Positions 1 through 9,715 of a stretch of DNA of 64,000 bases are shown here, piece by piece. The notes beneath the pieces are model-generated. The model was given only the letters and a program-made list of their open reading frames with translations. It was not told where the DNA came from and ran no database searches. Position numbers and translations under genes: made by a program. Source of the DNA: CAITWD01 sp963842065 (GTDB lineage Bacteria > Actinomycetota > Thermoleophilia > Miltoncostaeales > Miltoncostaeaceae); assembly GCA_963842065.1 (NCBI GenBank), contig CAWJEW010000001.1, positions 1 through 64,000 of the forward strand, written 5' to 3'. Numbering within the stretch: the first letter of the stretch is position 1; the number at the start of each line of letters is the position of its first letter.

Positions 1-59
1 GATCGCGCGCTGGGCCCCCGCGGTCGACGCCACCCGGTCGGTCCCGATCGGACCGCGGG

Positions 60-659
60 CTAGTCGCGCGTGATCGCGAACTCGCAGCGGTGCAGCAACG
101 GGTCGGCGACGTGGAGTTCGGTCAGCGCACACCCGCTCGCCGCGCTCGCGCCATCGAGCGCGGCGTGGTGGAAGACGCACAGGGGCCGCTTGGCAGTGGC
201 CTCGATGCAGTCCCGCAGCGGGCAGTTGTCCATGCGTACGCGCGTGACTCCTGCCGCCTCATCGGCCTGGTTCGAACACACCTGCGGCGCGAATCCTAGT
301 CGCGCAACCTCAGCGATGAGCGTCTCTGGGCTTACGCCCTTGGCCCCTTGTCGTCCGAACTCGCGTCCCGCGTCGATCAACGCCGTCAGGGAGTCGTCGT
401 CGAGCTCGACGACGACTCCCACAAGCGCCGGGGCGACCTGGGTCCAGACGTCGGTGGTGTCGGCGATCTGGTACCTGCTACTCGGGCGGCCCGGCCGCGA
501 GGACCGAACGGGCGCGCTGGTGACCATGCCGGCCGCGGCCAGTCGTCCCAGGTTGAGCCGGACTTGGCTGGACGACGCCCCGACCGCGCCGACGAGCTGG
601 CTGACCGTCAGCCCGGTCTCCGACGCCCTCAGTGCCTTGACGATGTCCGCTTCGTGCAC
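60..659 (-). CDS. Winged-helix regulator with C-terminal cysteine cluster (COG2345/SufR-like)
   Basis: A 199-residue predicted transcriptional regulator. Residues 1-70 form a winged helix-turn-helix with an RPGRPS-type wing. The C-terminal half carries Cys128, 146, 151, 161, 177 and 192 in the spacing seen in COG2345/SufR-like regulators (NCPL, LCVFH, LHRCEF), some of which bind an iron-sulfur cluster. It is transcribed leftward and divergently from the SHOCT gene. The target is unknown; control of Fe-S assembly or a redox response is a family-based inference. The ATG start gives a protein of family length and the reading frame is intact. No partner gene is visible because the window edge is 59 bases away. 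Confidence 0.75.
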   Translation of the reverse strand: MHEADIVKALRASETGLTVSQLVGAVGASSSQVRLNLGRLAAAGMVTSAPVRSSRPGRPSSRYQIADTTDVWTQVAPALVGVVVELDDDSLTALIDAGREFGRQGAKGVSPETLIAEVARLGFAPQVCSNQADEAAGVTRVRMDNCPLRDCIEATAKRPLCVFHHAALDGASAASGCALTELHVADPLLHRCEFAITRD

Positions 660-660
660 C

Positions 661-955
661 TGTCACTCCTGTCGAGGGTTCCGCCACGCGATCTTCCGGC
701 GATGGTGGGGGTCGCGTGGCGGTCGCGTCGTGATGGGCTTCGCCACCGATGTGACGGCCCCTGTCTCTCGCGAGACGAGGCGTCCGGGGGCCGTGTGGCC
801 CTCCTCCGGCGTGTATCGACCGCACGGCCGCGCCGGACCCGCACGCGACCGGGCCAGGATGTCGCGTGCCGAGGCGGCTCGGCGCGCAGCCGGCGTATCG
901 GCACAATTGCCATCAGGCGTCGTCGCCGGCTGACCCGCCACGACAGGAGCGTGTC
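661..955. other. Intergenic region between divergent genes
   Basis: No convincing coding sequence. It separates the divergent regulator and SHOCT genes and so should hold both promoters. An inverted repeat GTCTC-TCGC-GAGAC at 763-776 could be an operator for the adjacent regulator, but nothing else supports that. Confidence 0.4.
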
Positions 956-1220
956 ATGGGGTATGGATACGGGCAGCAAATGCACGGTGGGGGTGGAGGG
1001 TGGCTCGTCATGCTCGTCGTGCTTGTGCTGTTCGCCGTCGTGGTGATCGGAGCCGTGTGGCTGATCGTGGGCCGGCCGCGGCGTCACGCGGACGATCGCT
1101 CGTACGGCCAGGTGGCGGGCCCCGAGCAGATCCTCGCCGAGCGCCTCGCGCGCGGCGAGATCGATCCCGACGAATACCGCCTGCGTCTCCGCCCTACGCG
1201 AACAGGCCCCGCGAAGCTAG
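956..1220 (+). CDS. Small membrane protein with C-terminal SHOCT domain (probable frameshift)
   Basis: The ATG at 956 follows an AGGAG ribosome-binding site at 945-949. The product has a Gly-rich N-terminus, one strong transmembrane helix (about residues 16-38) and a short C-terminal SHOCT motif (EQILAERLARGEIDPDEY), which is often found at the end of small membrane or secreted proteins. As read, the frame runs on to 1300 with an unrelated Arg-rich tail. A single-base shift near 1190 gives the usual SHOCT ending (ALREQAPRS) and a TAG at 1218-1220, so I take that as the real end. Function unknown. Confidence 0.65.
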
Positions 1221-1394
1221 CGCACCGATCGCGCCGCCGCTATGGCACGGACCGTCGTGGCGCAGCGCTCAGGTACTGGGAGCCGGCGACGAGGAAGTAG
1301 GTACGGCCCGCATACGTACCGCCGACTGCCCCGGCGGGCGCTCCCCGACGTCTTGCGTCGCCGCCCGACACCCGATTCCCCGGAGACCCGCGTC

Positions 1395-2403
1395 ATGTGC
1401 ACCAACTTCAAGGTTAAGGCGGCCAAGGACGGCAGCGTCGTCGTCGGCCGGAGCCTTGAGTTTCCGACGCTCATGCCGACCACGCTGGCGGCGCTGCCCG
1501 TCGGTTTCGCCGGTCGCGGACAGACCCCGGACGGCGCGACGCCGGCCTGTGGATGGCAGGCCATCCACGGCATCGTCGGGATGTGCGCATTCTCGCGGCC
1601 GCAGTGGCTCCTCGACGGTCTCAACACAGCTGGGCTCTCGTCACACCTGCTCTATATGCCGGGCGGATACTGCACCTTTCAGCCGTACCGCGGCGACGGG
1701 TCCGATATCTCGGAGGTCGATCTGATCGCCTACCTGCTCGGCACCTGCGCGACGGTGGCCGAGGTCACGGCTGCGGCGGCGGCAGTCAACGTCTGGGACA
1801 CGGACCCCGGCATGGGCTTCGTCCCGCCGATTCATTGCCTGCTCCACGACGAGACGAGCTCGATCGCGATCGAGTTCCACGCCGACGGCGTGGCGGTCGT
1901 CGACAACCCGACCGGTGTCGGCACGAACGCGCCCTACATGGACTGGCACTTGACCAATATCGACAACTACGTGGGCCTCAGTTCGAGCAATCCGGACGCC
2001 GTGTCGATCAACGGTGCCGGCTTCGGCGCGCTCGGGCAGGGGCAGGGGCTCAAGGGCCTGCCCGGCGACTACAGCGGTCCAGCGCGATTCATCCGCGCGG
2101 TCGCGATGGTCGCTTTCCGATCAGCCGGCCGACGGGGCCGACGCCGAGCAGACCGCGCTGCACATTCTGAACGCGTTCGACATCCCCCCGGGGTTCGTCA
2201 AGGAGCCGCCGCCGGACGGGCGCCTGGTCGACGAGGTGACCGTCTGGGACACCATCGTCAACCTGAGCCAAAAGCGCTACGCGTACCGCACGGTCGGCGA
2301 CCCGGGCGTCTACGTCGTTGATCTGGATGCGATCGACCTCATCGCGCCGGCGCGGACACTCGAGCTGTCCTGGGCCGGAGGGTTCACCCCCGTCGCCGTC
2401 TGA
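1395..2403 (+). CDS. Linear amide C-N hydrolase / choloylglycine hydrolase-like Ntn amidase (frameshifted)
   Basis: Starts MCTNF: after Met removal the exposed Cys2 is the N-terminal nucleophile of the choloylglycine hydrolase/penicillin V acylase family. The GRSLEFP segment and an Asn-containing stretch (VGTNAPYMDWHLTN) match family positions. The frame changes near 2110; after it, DQPADGADAEQ and the ending RYAYRTVGDPGVYVVDL are again typical of the family, so the gene is whole apart from one indel, about 335 residues. These enzymes cleave non-peptide amide bonds such as bile-salt conjugates, penicillin V or acyl-homoserine lactones; the substrate here is unknown. There is no secretion signal. 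The upstream in-frame extension to 1242 is not needed. Confidence 0.75.
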
Positions 2404-2535
2404 ACGCCGACGGCGCGGCGACGGCCCTACGGCGGGGATATTGTGGGTCTCCCAGACCCGCCCCGAACAGGTTGACATGAACGCCCGACACCGACCTGCA
2501 CCGATCCGGTCGCGCCGCGCACGCGGTGGTGGGGC

Positions 2536-3121
2536 GTGACACGTACGGAGCGCCGAAGCGGATCGAACGTCGCGCGCCGGCTTGCGGACTTGAGTACGCG
2601 CGACCGCCGCCGTGCGGTCGCGCGTACTCTCGCGGAGATCATCGCTGCCTGGGTCATCCTGCTCGGTGCGTTCTACGCGGTGCCGGTGGGGACCGCCGGC
2701 GCAGGTGTGGCCATCGCGCTGCGGATCATCCTCCTGCGTCGTGGCGTTGGCGCTCGCGTTGGGGTGGCAGTCGCGGCGGATCGCCCGGTCCGACGTGCCC
2801 GAGCTCCGGGCCGCCACGGCGCTCGGGGTCATCATGCCGCTGTTTCTCGTCATGTTCGCGACGATCTACCTGTCGATGTCCCACGCGTCGGCGGCGACCT
2901 TCACCCAGAACCTCGACCATACGCGCGCCATATAGCTCACGATCACTGTGTTCTCGACCGTCGGGTTCGGCGACATCACGCCAAGGACCGACCCGGCGCG
3001 CATCGTCGTGAGCGTCCAGATGATCCTCGACCTGATCATCATCGGCGGTGTCGTCCGGGTGCTGTTCAACGCGGCCCAGACGCGACTCAAGCGCGCCGAA
3101 GGGGAGTCCGAGGACACGTAG
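2536..3121 (+). pseudogene. Two-helix potassium channel (ion_trans_2), frameshift plus in-frame stop
   Basis: The first frame (GTG at 2536) encodes a hydrophobic helix around AAWVILLGAFYAVPV. After a shift near 2735 a second frame gives more helix (ALALALGWQ, IMPLFLVMFATIYLS). Past a TAG at about 2934-2936 the same frame continues with TVFSTVGFGDITP, the K+ channel selectivity filter, then a last helix and a stop at 3119-3121. The stop may replace a Tyr codon (TAC to TAG), since a hydrophobic aromatic residue is usual just before the pore. All channel parts are present, so this is either a recently inactivated gene or a gene with assembly errors. Confidence 0.6.
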
Positions 3122-3311
3122 TCCGCGCGCGCGTTCGGCGCGGGGTGCGCTGGAAGGGTGGAGCCCGTTCGCCCCCGAGTACCGCCCGCAAGGGGGAGTT
3201 CTGCGTCATGCCGCATTCCGATCCACCCGCCCGCATGTCCACCGCACGTCGGTCGCGTCGCGCTGTCCGGGTCGACGTGTCGTATCGGCGCGTGAGCGAA
3301 AGCTAACGCGG

Positions 3312-4503
3312 ATGCCGATCCCGGCCGGTCTGCATTCGCTGTTTGTGATCATGCTGATTGGCAGTGGTGCCCTTGATCGTCGGTCGCCTGCCGGGCCCCC
3401 GGATCGCGGAAGTGGTCCTTCTGATCGTCTTCGGGATCATCGTGGGCCCGCAGGTGCTCGGCATCGCGGACTTCGACAATGCGATCTCGCTGGTGTCGAA
3501 CTTCGGCCTCGGGACGCTGTTCTTCCTGGTGGGGTACGAGCTCGATCGCGTGATTGTGTTGGGCCGGCACGGTCGTGCCGCCGCTGGCGCGTGGTTCGTG
3601 TCGATGGCGCTGTCGCTCGCCGTGGTGGGGATGCTGGACGAGGGCGGGTTTGTGCGGGCGTTCCTGCCGATCGCGATCGCGCTGACGACGACCGGGCTTG
3701 GCACGCTGCTGCCGATCTTGCGGGACGCGGGAGAGAACCGTGGGGAGTTTCGGCCGGGCCATGCTCGCCAACGGGGCGGTCGGCGAGCTGTTTCCGATCA
3801 TTGCGATCTCGGTGTTCCTGAGCGTCGCGGCACGTGGGCGGCGCTGGGCCTGCTGTTGGTCTTCGGCGCCGTCGCGTTCGTGGTCTCGCGGATCGCCACG
3901 GGGTTGCGTGGGCGCTCGATCAGCGAGATGATCCAGCGCGGCTCGGAGACGTCCTCTCAGACGACCGTGCGGTTTGCGGTGCTGCTGATGATCGCGTTGC
4001 TGTTGGTGTCTGCGCACCTCGGTCTTGACGCCATCCTCGGCGCGTTTGCGGCCGGCATCGTGCTGCGCGTCGCGCTGCCCCACGGCGACCGGCTCTCGAG
4101 CACAAGCTGAATGGGCTCGCGTTCGGCTTCTTTATTCCGGCGTTCTTTGTCGTCTCGGGCATGCAGCTTGATATCCATTCGATCCTTCGGAGTCCGACCC
4201 GGATGTTCGTCTTTTTCTTCTCTAAATGGTGGCGATCCGCGGGTTGCCGGTGGCGGTGATCTTCCGTCGCTGGTTCCCGGGCGCGAATGCCGTGCGCATG
4301 GCGCTGGAATCCCGACGAGCCTGCCGCTCATCGTCGCGATCAGCGCGATCGGTCTCCAGACCGGCGTCATGCGACCCGACAACGCGGCCGCTCTGGTCGG
4401 TGCGGGCCTGCTGACGGTGATCTTCGCCGATGACCGCACGGATGTCACGCCGCACCCCGTGTTGGTCGACGCCGACGGACGGACCCGCAGCCGATGCCGG
4501 TGA
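3312..4503 (+). pseudogene. CPA2-type cation:proton antiporter, multiple frameshifts
   Basis: Segments in all three forward frames join into a KefB/NhaP-like monovalent cation:proton antiporter of about 395 residues: an ATG at 3312, helices through LLIVFGIIVGPQVLG and FGLGTLFFLVGYELD, AMLANGAVGELFPIIAISVF, HLGLDAILGAFAAGIVLR, GFFIPAFFVVSGMQLD and SLPLIVAISAIGLQTGVM. Shifts are needed near 3357, 3745, 3830, 4225 and 4305. Five indels in 1.2 kb with every family motif retained suggests base-calling errors, though true decay cannot be excluded. With the upstream K+ channel it suggests an ion-homeostasis pair. Confidence 0.6.
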
Positions 4504-4527
4504 CCGAGTGATGGCTCGCGACACCGA

Positions 4528-5996
4528 ATGGGGGAAAAACGTGCCCGGATCGCCCGCCAGGCGCCGTGCGGAACGGGGCCTGCTCCATGCGGCCGAGGGC
4601 GCCGCGCTGCACCATCCCGTCCCGAAGCAGCGCGCGGCGCGCGGTCGCGCTGCCCGTGGGATCCGGCGCCGCGCTCCAGCCACGGGGCGTTCGCCCCCTC
4701 CGCGATTCGCCCGGATCCGGTCGGGCTCCTGATCGGCCAGGCGGCAACGCGGGTCCCGGAACTCGTGCCGGTGCGCCACGGCCGCATGCTGAACTCGCCG
4801 TTCGCATTCTTCCGGGGTGCGGCCATCGTCATGGCCAACGACCTCGCCGGTACACCGTCGTCCGGTCTGCGAGCGCAGGTGTGCGGCGATGCGCACTTGG
4901 CGAGCTTCGGGTGTTTCGGACACCCGAACGCCGGATGGTGTTCAGCCTCAACGATTTCGACGAAACGCTGCCGGGTCCGTGGGAGTGGGATGTCAAGCGC
5001 CTGGTCGCGAGCGTTGAGGTCGCCGCGCGCGACAACGGCTTCGGGACCCGCGCCCGCAGACGCAGCGTGCGGCGCACCGCCCAGGCATACCGTGAGGCAA
5101 TGCGCGAGTTCGCACAGCGGAGCAACCTCGCGGTCTGGTACGCCAGCCTGGACGTCGAGCAAATGATGCGCATCTTGCGCGCGCGCATCGATCCGGCGCG
5201 CCAGAACACCGAGCATGACATCGCCAGGGCCCGGACCCGCGATTCGTTGCGCGCCGCCGTCAAGCTGACACGGACGGTCGGGGGCGAGGCGCGGTTCGTC
5301 AGCGACCCGCCGCTGATCGTCCCGTTTGAGGAACTCGAGATCACGGCAGACCCCGACGAGTTCTCGGCCAACATGCATGCCGGGCTGCGGCAGTACCGGC
5401 GCAGTCTCCAATCCGAGCGGCGCGTGATCGTCGCGGAATTCCGCTTCGCGCACTTAGCGCGCAAGGTCGTCGGCGTGGGGAGCGTCGGCACACGCTGCTG
5501 GATCGTGCTGCTGATCGGTCGCGACGCTGACGATCCGCTGATCCTGCAGATCAAGGAGGCCGAGCGGTCCGTGCTTGAGGACTTCGTGGGCGCCAGCGCC
5601 TACCGCAACCACGGCGAGCGCGTCGTCGTTGGCCAGCGCCTGATGCAGGCCTCGAGCGACATCTTCCTGGGCTGGCAGCGCGTCATGGGCCGCGACGGCG
5701 TCCGTCGGGACTACTACGTGCGCCAGTTCCACGACGGCAAGGGCTCGACGGTCATCGAGGCCCTCGACGAACTGGGCCTCGAGGAGTACGGCGCGCTGTG
5801 TGGCTGGACACTCGCCCGCGCGCACGCCCGTTCGGGTGACCGCATCGCGATCGCGTCGTATCTGGGCTCCGGCAGGGCCTTCGATGAAGCAATGGCTGAC
5901 TTCGCTTCGGCGTATGCGGATCTCAACGAGCGCGACTACGCGACGTTTGCCGCGGCGGTGCGCGAGGGCCGCGTCGAGGCGGTGACCGGTCTCTGA
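4528..5996 (+). CDS. DUF2252 family protein (frameshifted)
   Basis: Matches the DUF2252 family, which has a kinase-like (aminoglycoside phosphotransferase-type) fold and no settled function. PELVPVRHGRMLNSPFAFFRG and QVCGDAHLASFG (the start of the likely catalytic centre) are in one frame; after a shift near 4915 the second frame supplies VFSLNDFDETLPGPWEWD and everything to the stop at 5996, including IKEAERSVLE and YYVRQFHDGKGS. The N-terminus is uncertain: the expected RSSH...RPDPV segment is readable from about 4680, and no convincing ribosome-binding site precedes the ATG at 4511 or 4528. It follows the antiporter by about 25 bases. Confidence 0.65.
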
Positions 5997-6247
5997 CCAG
6001 ACGCCGTCTGCGGCCCCGCTGCCACGGGGCCTAGCTCGTGCACGTGGCCGCCCCGCTCCGCGGTCGGATGTCCGGCCCGTTCAGCCGCCTCGCCGGGGGT
6101 GGGGCGCGACCGCGCACCGGCGGCCCGCCGGGGACCCGCGGTGCCCGTCGGGGTCTTGTTCGGGGCCAGATCCCGCTACGCTGCGCTCATACGCGGTGTG
6201 CTTGGCGGACTGCGACACGCTCAGCGTCGGTGAAGGACGGTGACATT

Positions 6248-7125
6248 GTGGGATTGATGCAACGCGCATCGTTGGTGTTCAAGTCGAAGGCCAGCAGGGC
6301 CCTCGACAAGGTAGAAGACCCGCGCGAGACGCTCGACTATTCATACGAGCGCCAAATGGAGATGCTCCAACAGGTGCGGCGCGGCGTCGCTGACGTCGCG
6401 ACCTCCAAGAAGCGCGTCGAGTTGCAGCAGACGCAGCTCGAGCGGAGCATCCAGAAGCTCGAGGGTCAGGCGCGCGACGCGATGGGAGCGGGTCGCGAGG
6501 ATCTGGCGCGAACGGCGCTGGAGCGCAAGAAGGCCGCGCAGCTGCAGTTGCAGGGCCTCGATGAGCAGCACACCCAGCTCCAGGGCGAGCAGGACAAGCT
6601 GATCCTGGCCGAACAGCGCCTGACCGCCAAGGTCGAGGCCTTCCGGACCCAGAAGGAGACCATCAAGGCCCAGTACACCGCCGCCGAGGCGCAGGCCAAG
6701 GTCGGCGCAGCGGTTTCGGGAATCTCCGAAGAGATGGGCGACATCGGCATGGCGATGCAGCGCGCCCAGGACAAGGTCGCCACGATGCAGGCGCGCGCGG
6801 GCGCCGTCGACGAGCTGATCGATCCGGCGCGCTCCAGGACCTCTCGGCGCCGGGTACCGACTCGATCGATCGCGAGCTCGCGCAGATCAGCGCGAAGTCG
6901 TCCGTCGATGCCGAGCTGGCCGCGCTCAAGAAGGAGCTCGGGACCGGCTCGGAGGCACCCGCCGCCGCCTCGGAGACCCCGGCCGTCGCCTCGGAGAGCC
7001 CGGCCGTCGCCTCGGACAGCCCGGCCGTCGCCTCGGACAGCCCGGCCGTCGCCTCGGACAGCCCGGCCGTCGCCTCGGACACTCCTGCGGCGCCCTCGGA
7101 AACCCCCACGGACGGTGCCGCATGA
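6248..7125 (+). CDS. pspA: Phage-shock protein A / IM30 homologue with Pro-Ala-Ser repeat tail (frameshifted)
   Basis: The GTG at 6248 is preceded by AAGGAC at 6233-6238. The protein starts with an amphipathic helix (LMQRASLVFKSKASRALDK), which in PspA binds stressed membrane, followed by about 180 residues of charged coiled coil (ERQMEMLQQVRRGVADVATS onward) typical of ESCRT-III-like PspA/Vipp1 proteins. A frame change near 6830 hides the end; in the second frame the helix continues (SIDRELAQISAKSSVDAELA) and then enters a 21-base tandem repeat encoding SPAVASD units, ending at TGA 7123-7125. That stop overlaps the start of pspAA by ATGA, so the two are translationally coupled. The repeat tail is unusual for PspA. 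Confidence 0.8.
6964..7089 (+). repeat. 21-bp tandem repeat within pspA (SPAVASD units)
   Basis: Six head-to-tail 21-base units, three of them near-identical (GTCGCCTCGGACAGCCCGGC plus C). They encode a seven-residue Ser-Pro-Ala-Val-Ala-Ser-Asp/Glu period in the second reading frame of pspA. Outer units diverge (GAG for GAC; ACTCCTGCG at the end). Such repeats expand and contract by slippage, so the copy number may vary between strains. Confidence 0.85.
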
Positions 7126-7394
7126 TCGTCGTCCGGATACTGGACGAGGGACAGTATGAGCTTGCCGACGCAAGTCGCGATGAGCTCGAGGCGCGCGACG
7201 CGCGCCTGCTCGACGCGCTCGAGTCGAACGACGACACTGCCTACTGGGCCGAGCTCGACGGGCTGCTCGCATTCGTGCGCACCACCGGCGCGGAGCTCCC
7301 GCTCGATGTCATCATGCCGTCGGAGTTCGTGCTCCCCAACCGGGACATGTCGACGGCCGGCGTGCGGGACTTTCTGACCGAGCACTTGGCCTAG
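7122..7394 (+). CDS. pspAA: PspA-associated protein PspAA
   Basis: A 90-residue protein that matches the PspAA family: MIVVRILDEGQYEL at the N-terminus, an acidic helical middle, and the LPLDVIMPSEFVLPNRD segment before a C-terminal helix. In Actinobacteria and other phyla PspAA is encoded next to PspA and is thought to act with it in membrane-stress responses. The ATG overlaps the pspA stop by four bases, and nothing else follows in the operon. Intact frame. Confidence 0.85.
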   Translation: MIVVRILDEGQYELADASRDELEARDARLLDALESNDDTAYWAELDGLLAFVRTTGAELPLDVIMPSEFVLPNRDMSTAGVRDFLTEHLA

Positions 7395-7484
7395 CCTGCG
7401 TCGGGTACGCGGTGTCGCGGCTGCGGCACGCGGCACCGCCCGGGCGGCCCGAGGGCGCGGTCGCCGCTAGGATCAGCGCCTGAG

Positions 7485-8487
7485 ATGACCGGAGGCCCAC
7501 GAGTCGATCAGGCGCCGACCGTCCTCGCGACACGGCGCTTCGCACCGGAGGTGATCGACCGCCTGCGGGCACGCTTTGCGCTGACCTGTCACGACGATGA
7601 CGCGGTCGATGCCACGCCCCGACCTGCTCGCCGCGGTCCGCGGCATGCGCGGCGTCATGGTGACCCCCGGGGACCGCGTCGACGCAGAGTTCCTGGACGC
7701 CGCGGGCCGACAGCTGGCGATCGTCGCAACCCTTTCGGTGGGGCTCGACCACATCGACCTCGTCGCCGCCACGGCGCGCGGGGTGCGGGTCGCCTACACG
7801 CCCGACGTGCTGACCTGTGCGACCGCCGAGCTTGCGATCACGATGATGCTCGCGCTGATGCGGCGGGTCGTCGAGGGCGACCGGCTGATCCGCGCCGGCA
7901 CCCCGTGGACGCTGGCGCCGGGCTTCATGCTCGGCCGCTCGCCGACGGGGCTGCGCTTCGGTTGCCTTGGTTACGGGCGGATCGGGCGCGAGGCCGCGCG
8001 GCTGGCGGGACTGCTCGGGATGCAGACCGTCTACACGGGACGCGTCGTGCGCGGTGCGGCAGGGGAGGTCTCCTTCGCGGAGCTCGTCGCCACGAGCGAC
8101 GTCCTCAGCATTCACGTGCCGCTGACGCCCGAGACGCGGCACCTCATTAACGCGGACGTGCTTGGTCGGATGAAACCGTCGGCGATCGTCATCAACACCA
8201 GCCGCGGTCCGATCATCGACGAGAGGGCGTTGGCTGGTGCGCTGCGGGATGGGGTGATCGGCGGCGCGGCGCTCGATGTGTTCGAGCACGAGCCCGCCGT
8301 CGTGCCGGGGCTCTTGGGGCTTGAGAACGTCGTGCTCGTACCGCATCTTGGCAGCGCCACCGATGAGACCCGCCGCGCCATGGGCATGCTGTGCGCGGAC
8401 GCGCTCGAGACGGTGCTGCTCGGTATCGGCGACGCGCGCAACTTTGTGGCCGGCCCCGACCTGGTTGATGGGCCGCTGCCCGGCTAG
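7485..8487 (+). CDS. D-2-hydroxyacid dehydrogenase / glyoxylate-hydroxypyruvate reductase family (frameshifted)
   Basis: An NAD(P)-dependent D-isomer-specific 2-hydroxyacid dehydrogenase of about 333 residues. The first frame gives the N-terminal strand (VLATRRFAPEVIDRLRARF); after a shift near 7605 the second frame carries the rest: LSVGLDHIDL, the nucleotide-binding GYGRIGREAA, the catalytic Arg in INTSRGPIID, the Glu in DVFEHEP and the His in VPHLGSATDE. This set fits glyoxylate/hydroxypyruvate reductases, which reduce 2-oxoacids to 2-hydroxyacids in the cytoplasm. The substrate cannot be fixed from sequence. It converges on the next gene, with stop codons interlocked as CTAG at 8484-8487. 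Confidence 0.8.
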
Positions 8488-9290
8488 ACGCCCGCGGCGA
8501 CCGCGCGGGCGGCGGAGAACTCGGCCAGGGCGCGCTTGAGCTCGGCCAGACGCCCCGGCACGCCATCCCACTCAACGATGCCTTGCACCCCGTGTACCGG
8601 CTGGAGCTCCATGACGGTGCTCACAAGCATGGCGGCGTCCGCGTCCTGGAGGTCGTCGAGCCGGCGTGGGTGGACGTGCAGCTCGGTGACCTCGGCCACG
8701 AGGCGCCGCGTGATCGAATCCAGGATGCCCGTCGACAGTGGCGGTGCGCAGACCTTGTCTCCTTGAGCCACAGGAACGAGGACGTCGGCGCCTTGAGGAT
8801 CCCGTTGGTGTCGGGGTCGTACAACAGCGCCTCGCTGGCGCCGGCGGCTTTGGCACGCCGATTGGCCTGCATGTTGGCTGCATATGACAGGGTCTTGGAA
8901 CCGATGAGCAGCGGCGTGATCCGGTGCGCTTGGGCGCTGAGCAGCCAGCTGGCGGGCAGCTCCGGGAGCGGTTCCTCGCGGATGATCCGCTGCCCGCCGC
9001 GGGTCACCATGATGCGCACCGCGCAGTCGGGGGTGCTCGCCGCGGCGCACAAGGCATCGAGTTCGCGGGCGATTATGGGGCGCTCGATCGGCAGGTCGAT
9101 CTCTGCCGCCGACTTGGCCAGCCGGTCCAGATGTGCGGCGGGCGTGCGGCCTGCGATCGTAGGCGCGCAGGCCCTCGAAGACCCCGTCGCCGCGGGACCA
9201 GGCCGTCGGCTCCAGCAGCGGCCGGGCCGGGGTGCCCGGGGCGCACAACTCGCCGTCAATCATGATCCGCGGGGCCGTTGGGCCGGTCAT
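8484..9290 (-). CDS. Class IV (branched-chain-like) PLP aminotransferase (two frameshifts)
   Basis: A fold-type IV PLP enzyme related to branched-chain aminotransferase and aminodeoxychorismate lyase, about 268 residues. The ATG at 9290 has AAGGTGG just upstream. The first frame gives MIDGELCAP and the GDGVFEGLRAYD motif; the second frame gives AHLDRLAKSA, RIMVTRGG and the PLP lysine in GSKTLSYAANM; the third gives the end (TGILDSITRRLVAEV, STVMELQPVHGV). Frame changes lie near 9150 and 8760. It could transaminate branched-chain amino acids or make 4-aminobenzoate; the sequence alone does not decide. Confidence 0.7.
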   Translation of the reverse strand: MTGPTAPRIMIDGELCAPGTPARPLLEPTAWSRGDGVFEGLRAYDRRPHARRTSGPAGQVGGRDRPADRAPHNRPRTRCLVRRGEHPRLRGAHHGDPRRAADHPRGTAPGAARQLAAQRPSAPDHAAAHRFQDPVICSQHAGQSACQSRRRQRGAVVRPRHQRDPQGADVLVPVAQGDKVCAPPLSTGILDSITRRLVAEVTELHVHPRRLDDLQDADAAMLVSTVMELQPVHGVQGIVEWDGVPGRLAELKRALAEFSAARAVAAGV

Positions 9291-9715
9291 GCTGCCACCT
9301 TCTGTTTGGGGAATCGGGTCACATCCATCCTCGCAACGACAGGCGCCGCGGCGTTCTTGAGCAACGGTGCCGCGACAAACGTCCTGTGGCGCGTCTGGCA
9401 CGGACCTCGTGCCGTGACCGGATCGTCCGTTCCGTCTCCGGGTACACGATTACGTGTGTTTGCTGGAGTTTCCTGCCCCGGGGCGGGTCTCGCCGGGGTT
9501 TCGGGTGCACGGAGCGCGGGCGCGATGGCCGGCAGGGTCATTTTTGGGTTGCGGCACGGGGAAGATGCTCGATACCATCGCCGGAACCGGTACTAGCCGG
9601 CATGGTGATTGGTGCCTGTTCTGATGCGCCTGCGCCAGACCTAATTGACCGACGGCCCAGACGCCGTTGGGCGGCTCCGCCCGCGCGGGCCTGCCGCACT
9701 GCGTAAGGGGGGGAT
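9291..9715. other. Intergenic region upstream of korA
   Basis: About 425 bases between the divergent aminotransferase and korA genes. No supported coding sequence. A hairpin-forming segment GCCCA-GACGCCGT-TGGGC lies near 9656-9673, close to korA, and could be regulatory. Promoters for both genes should be here. Confidence 0.4.
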
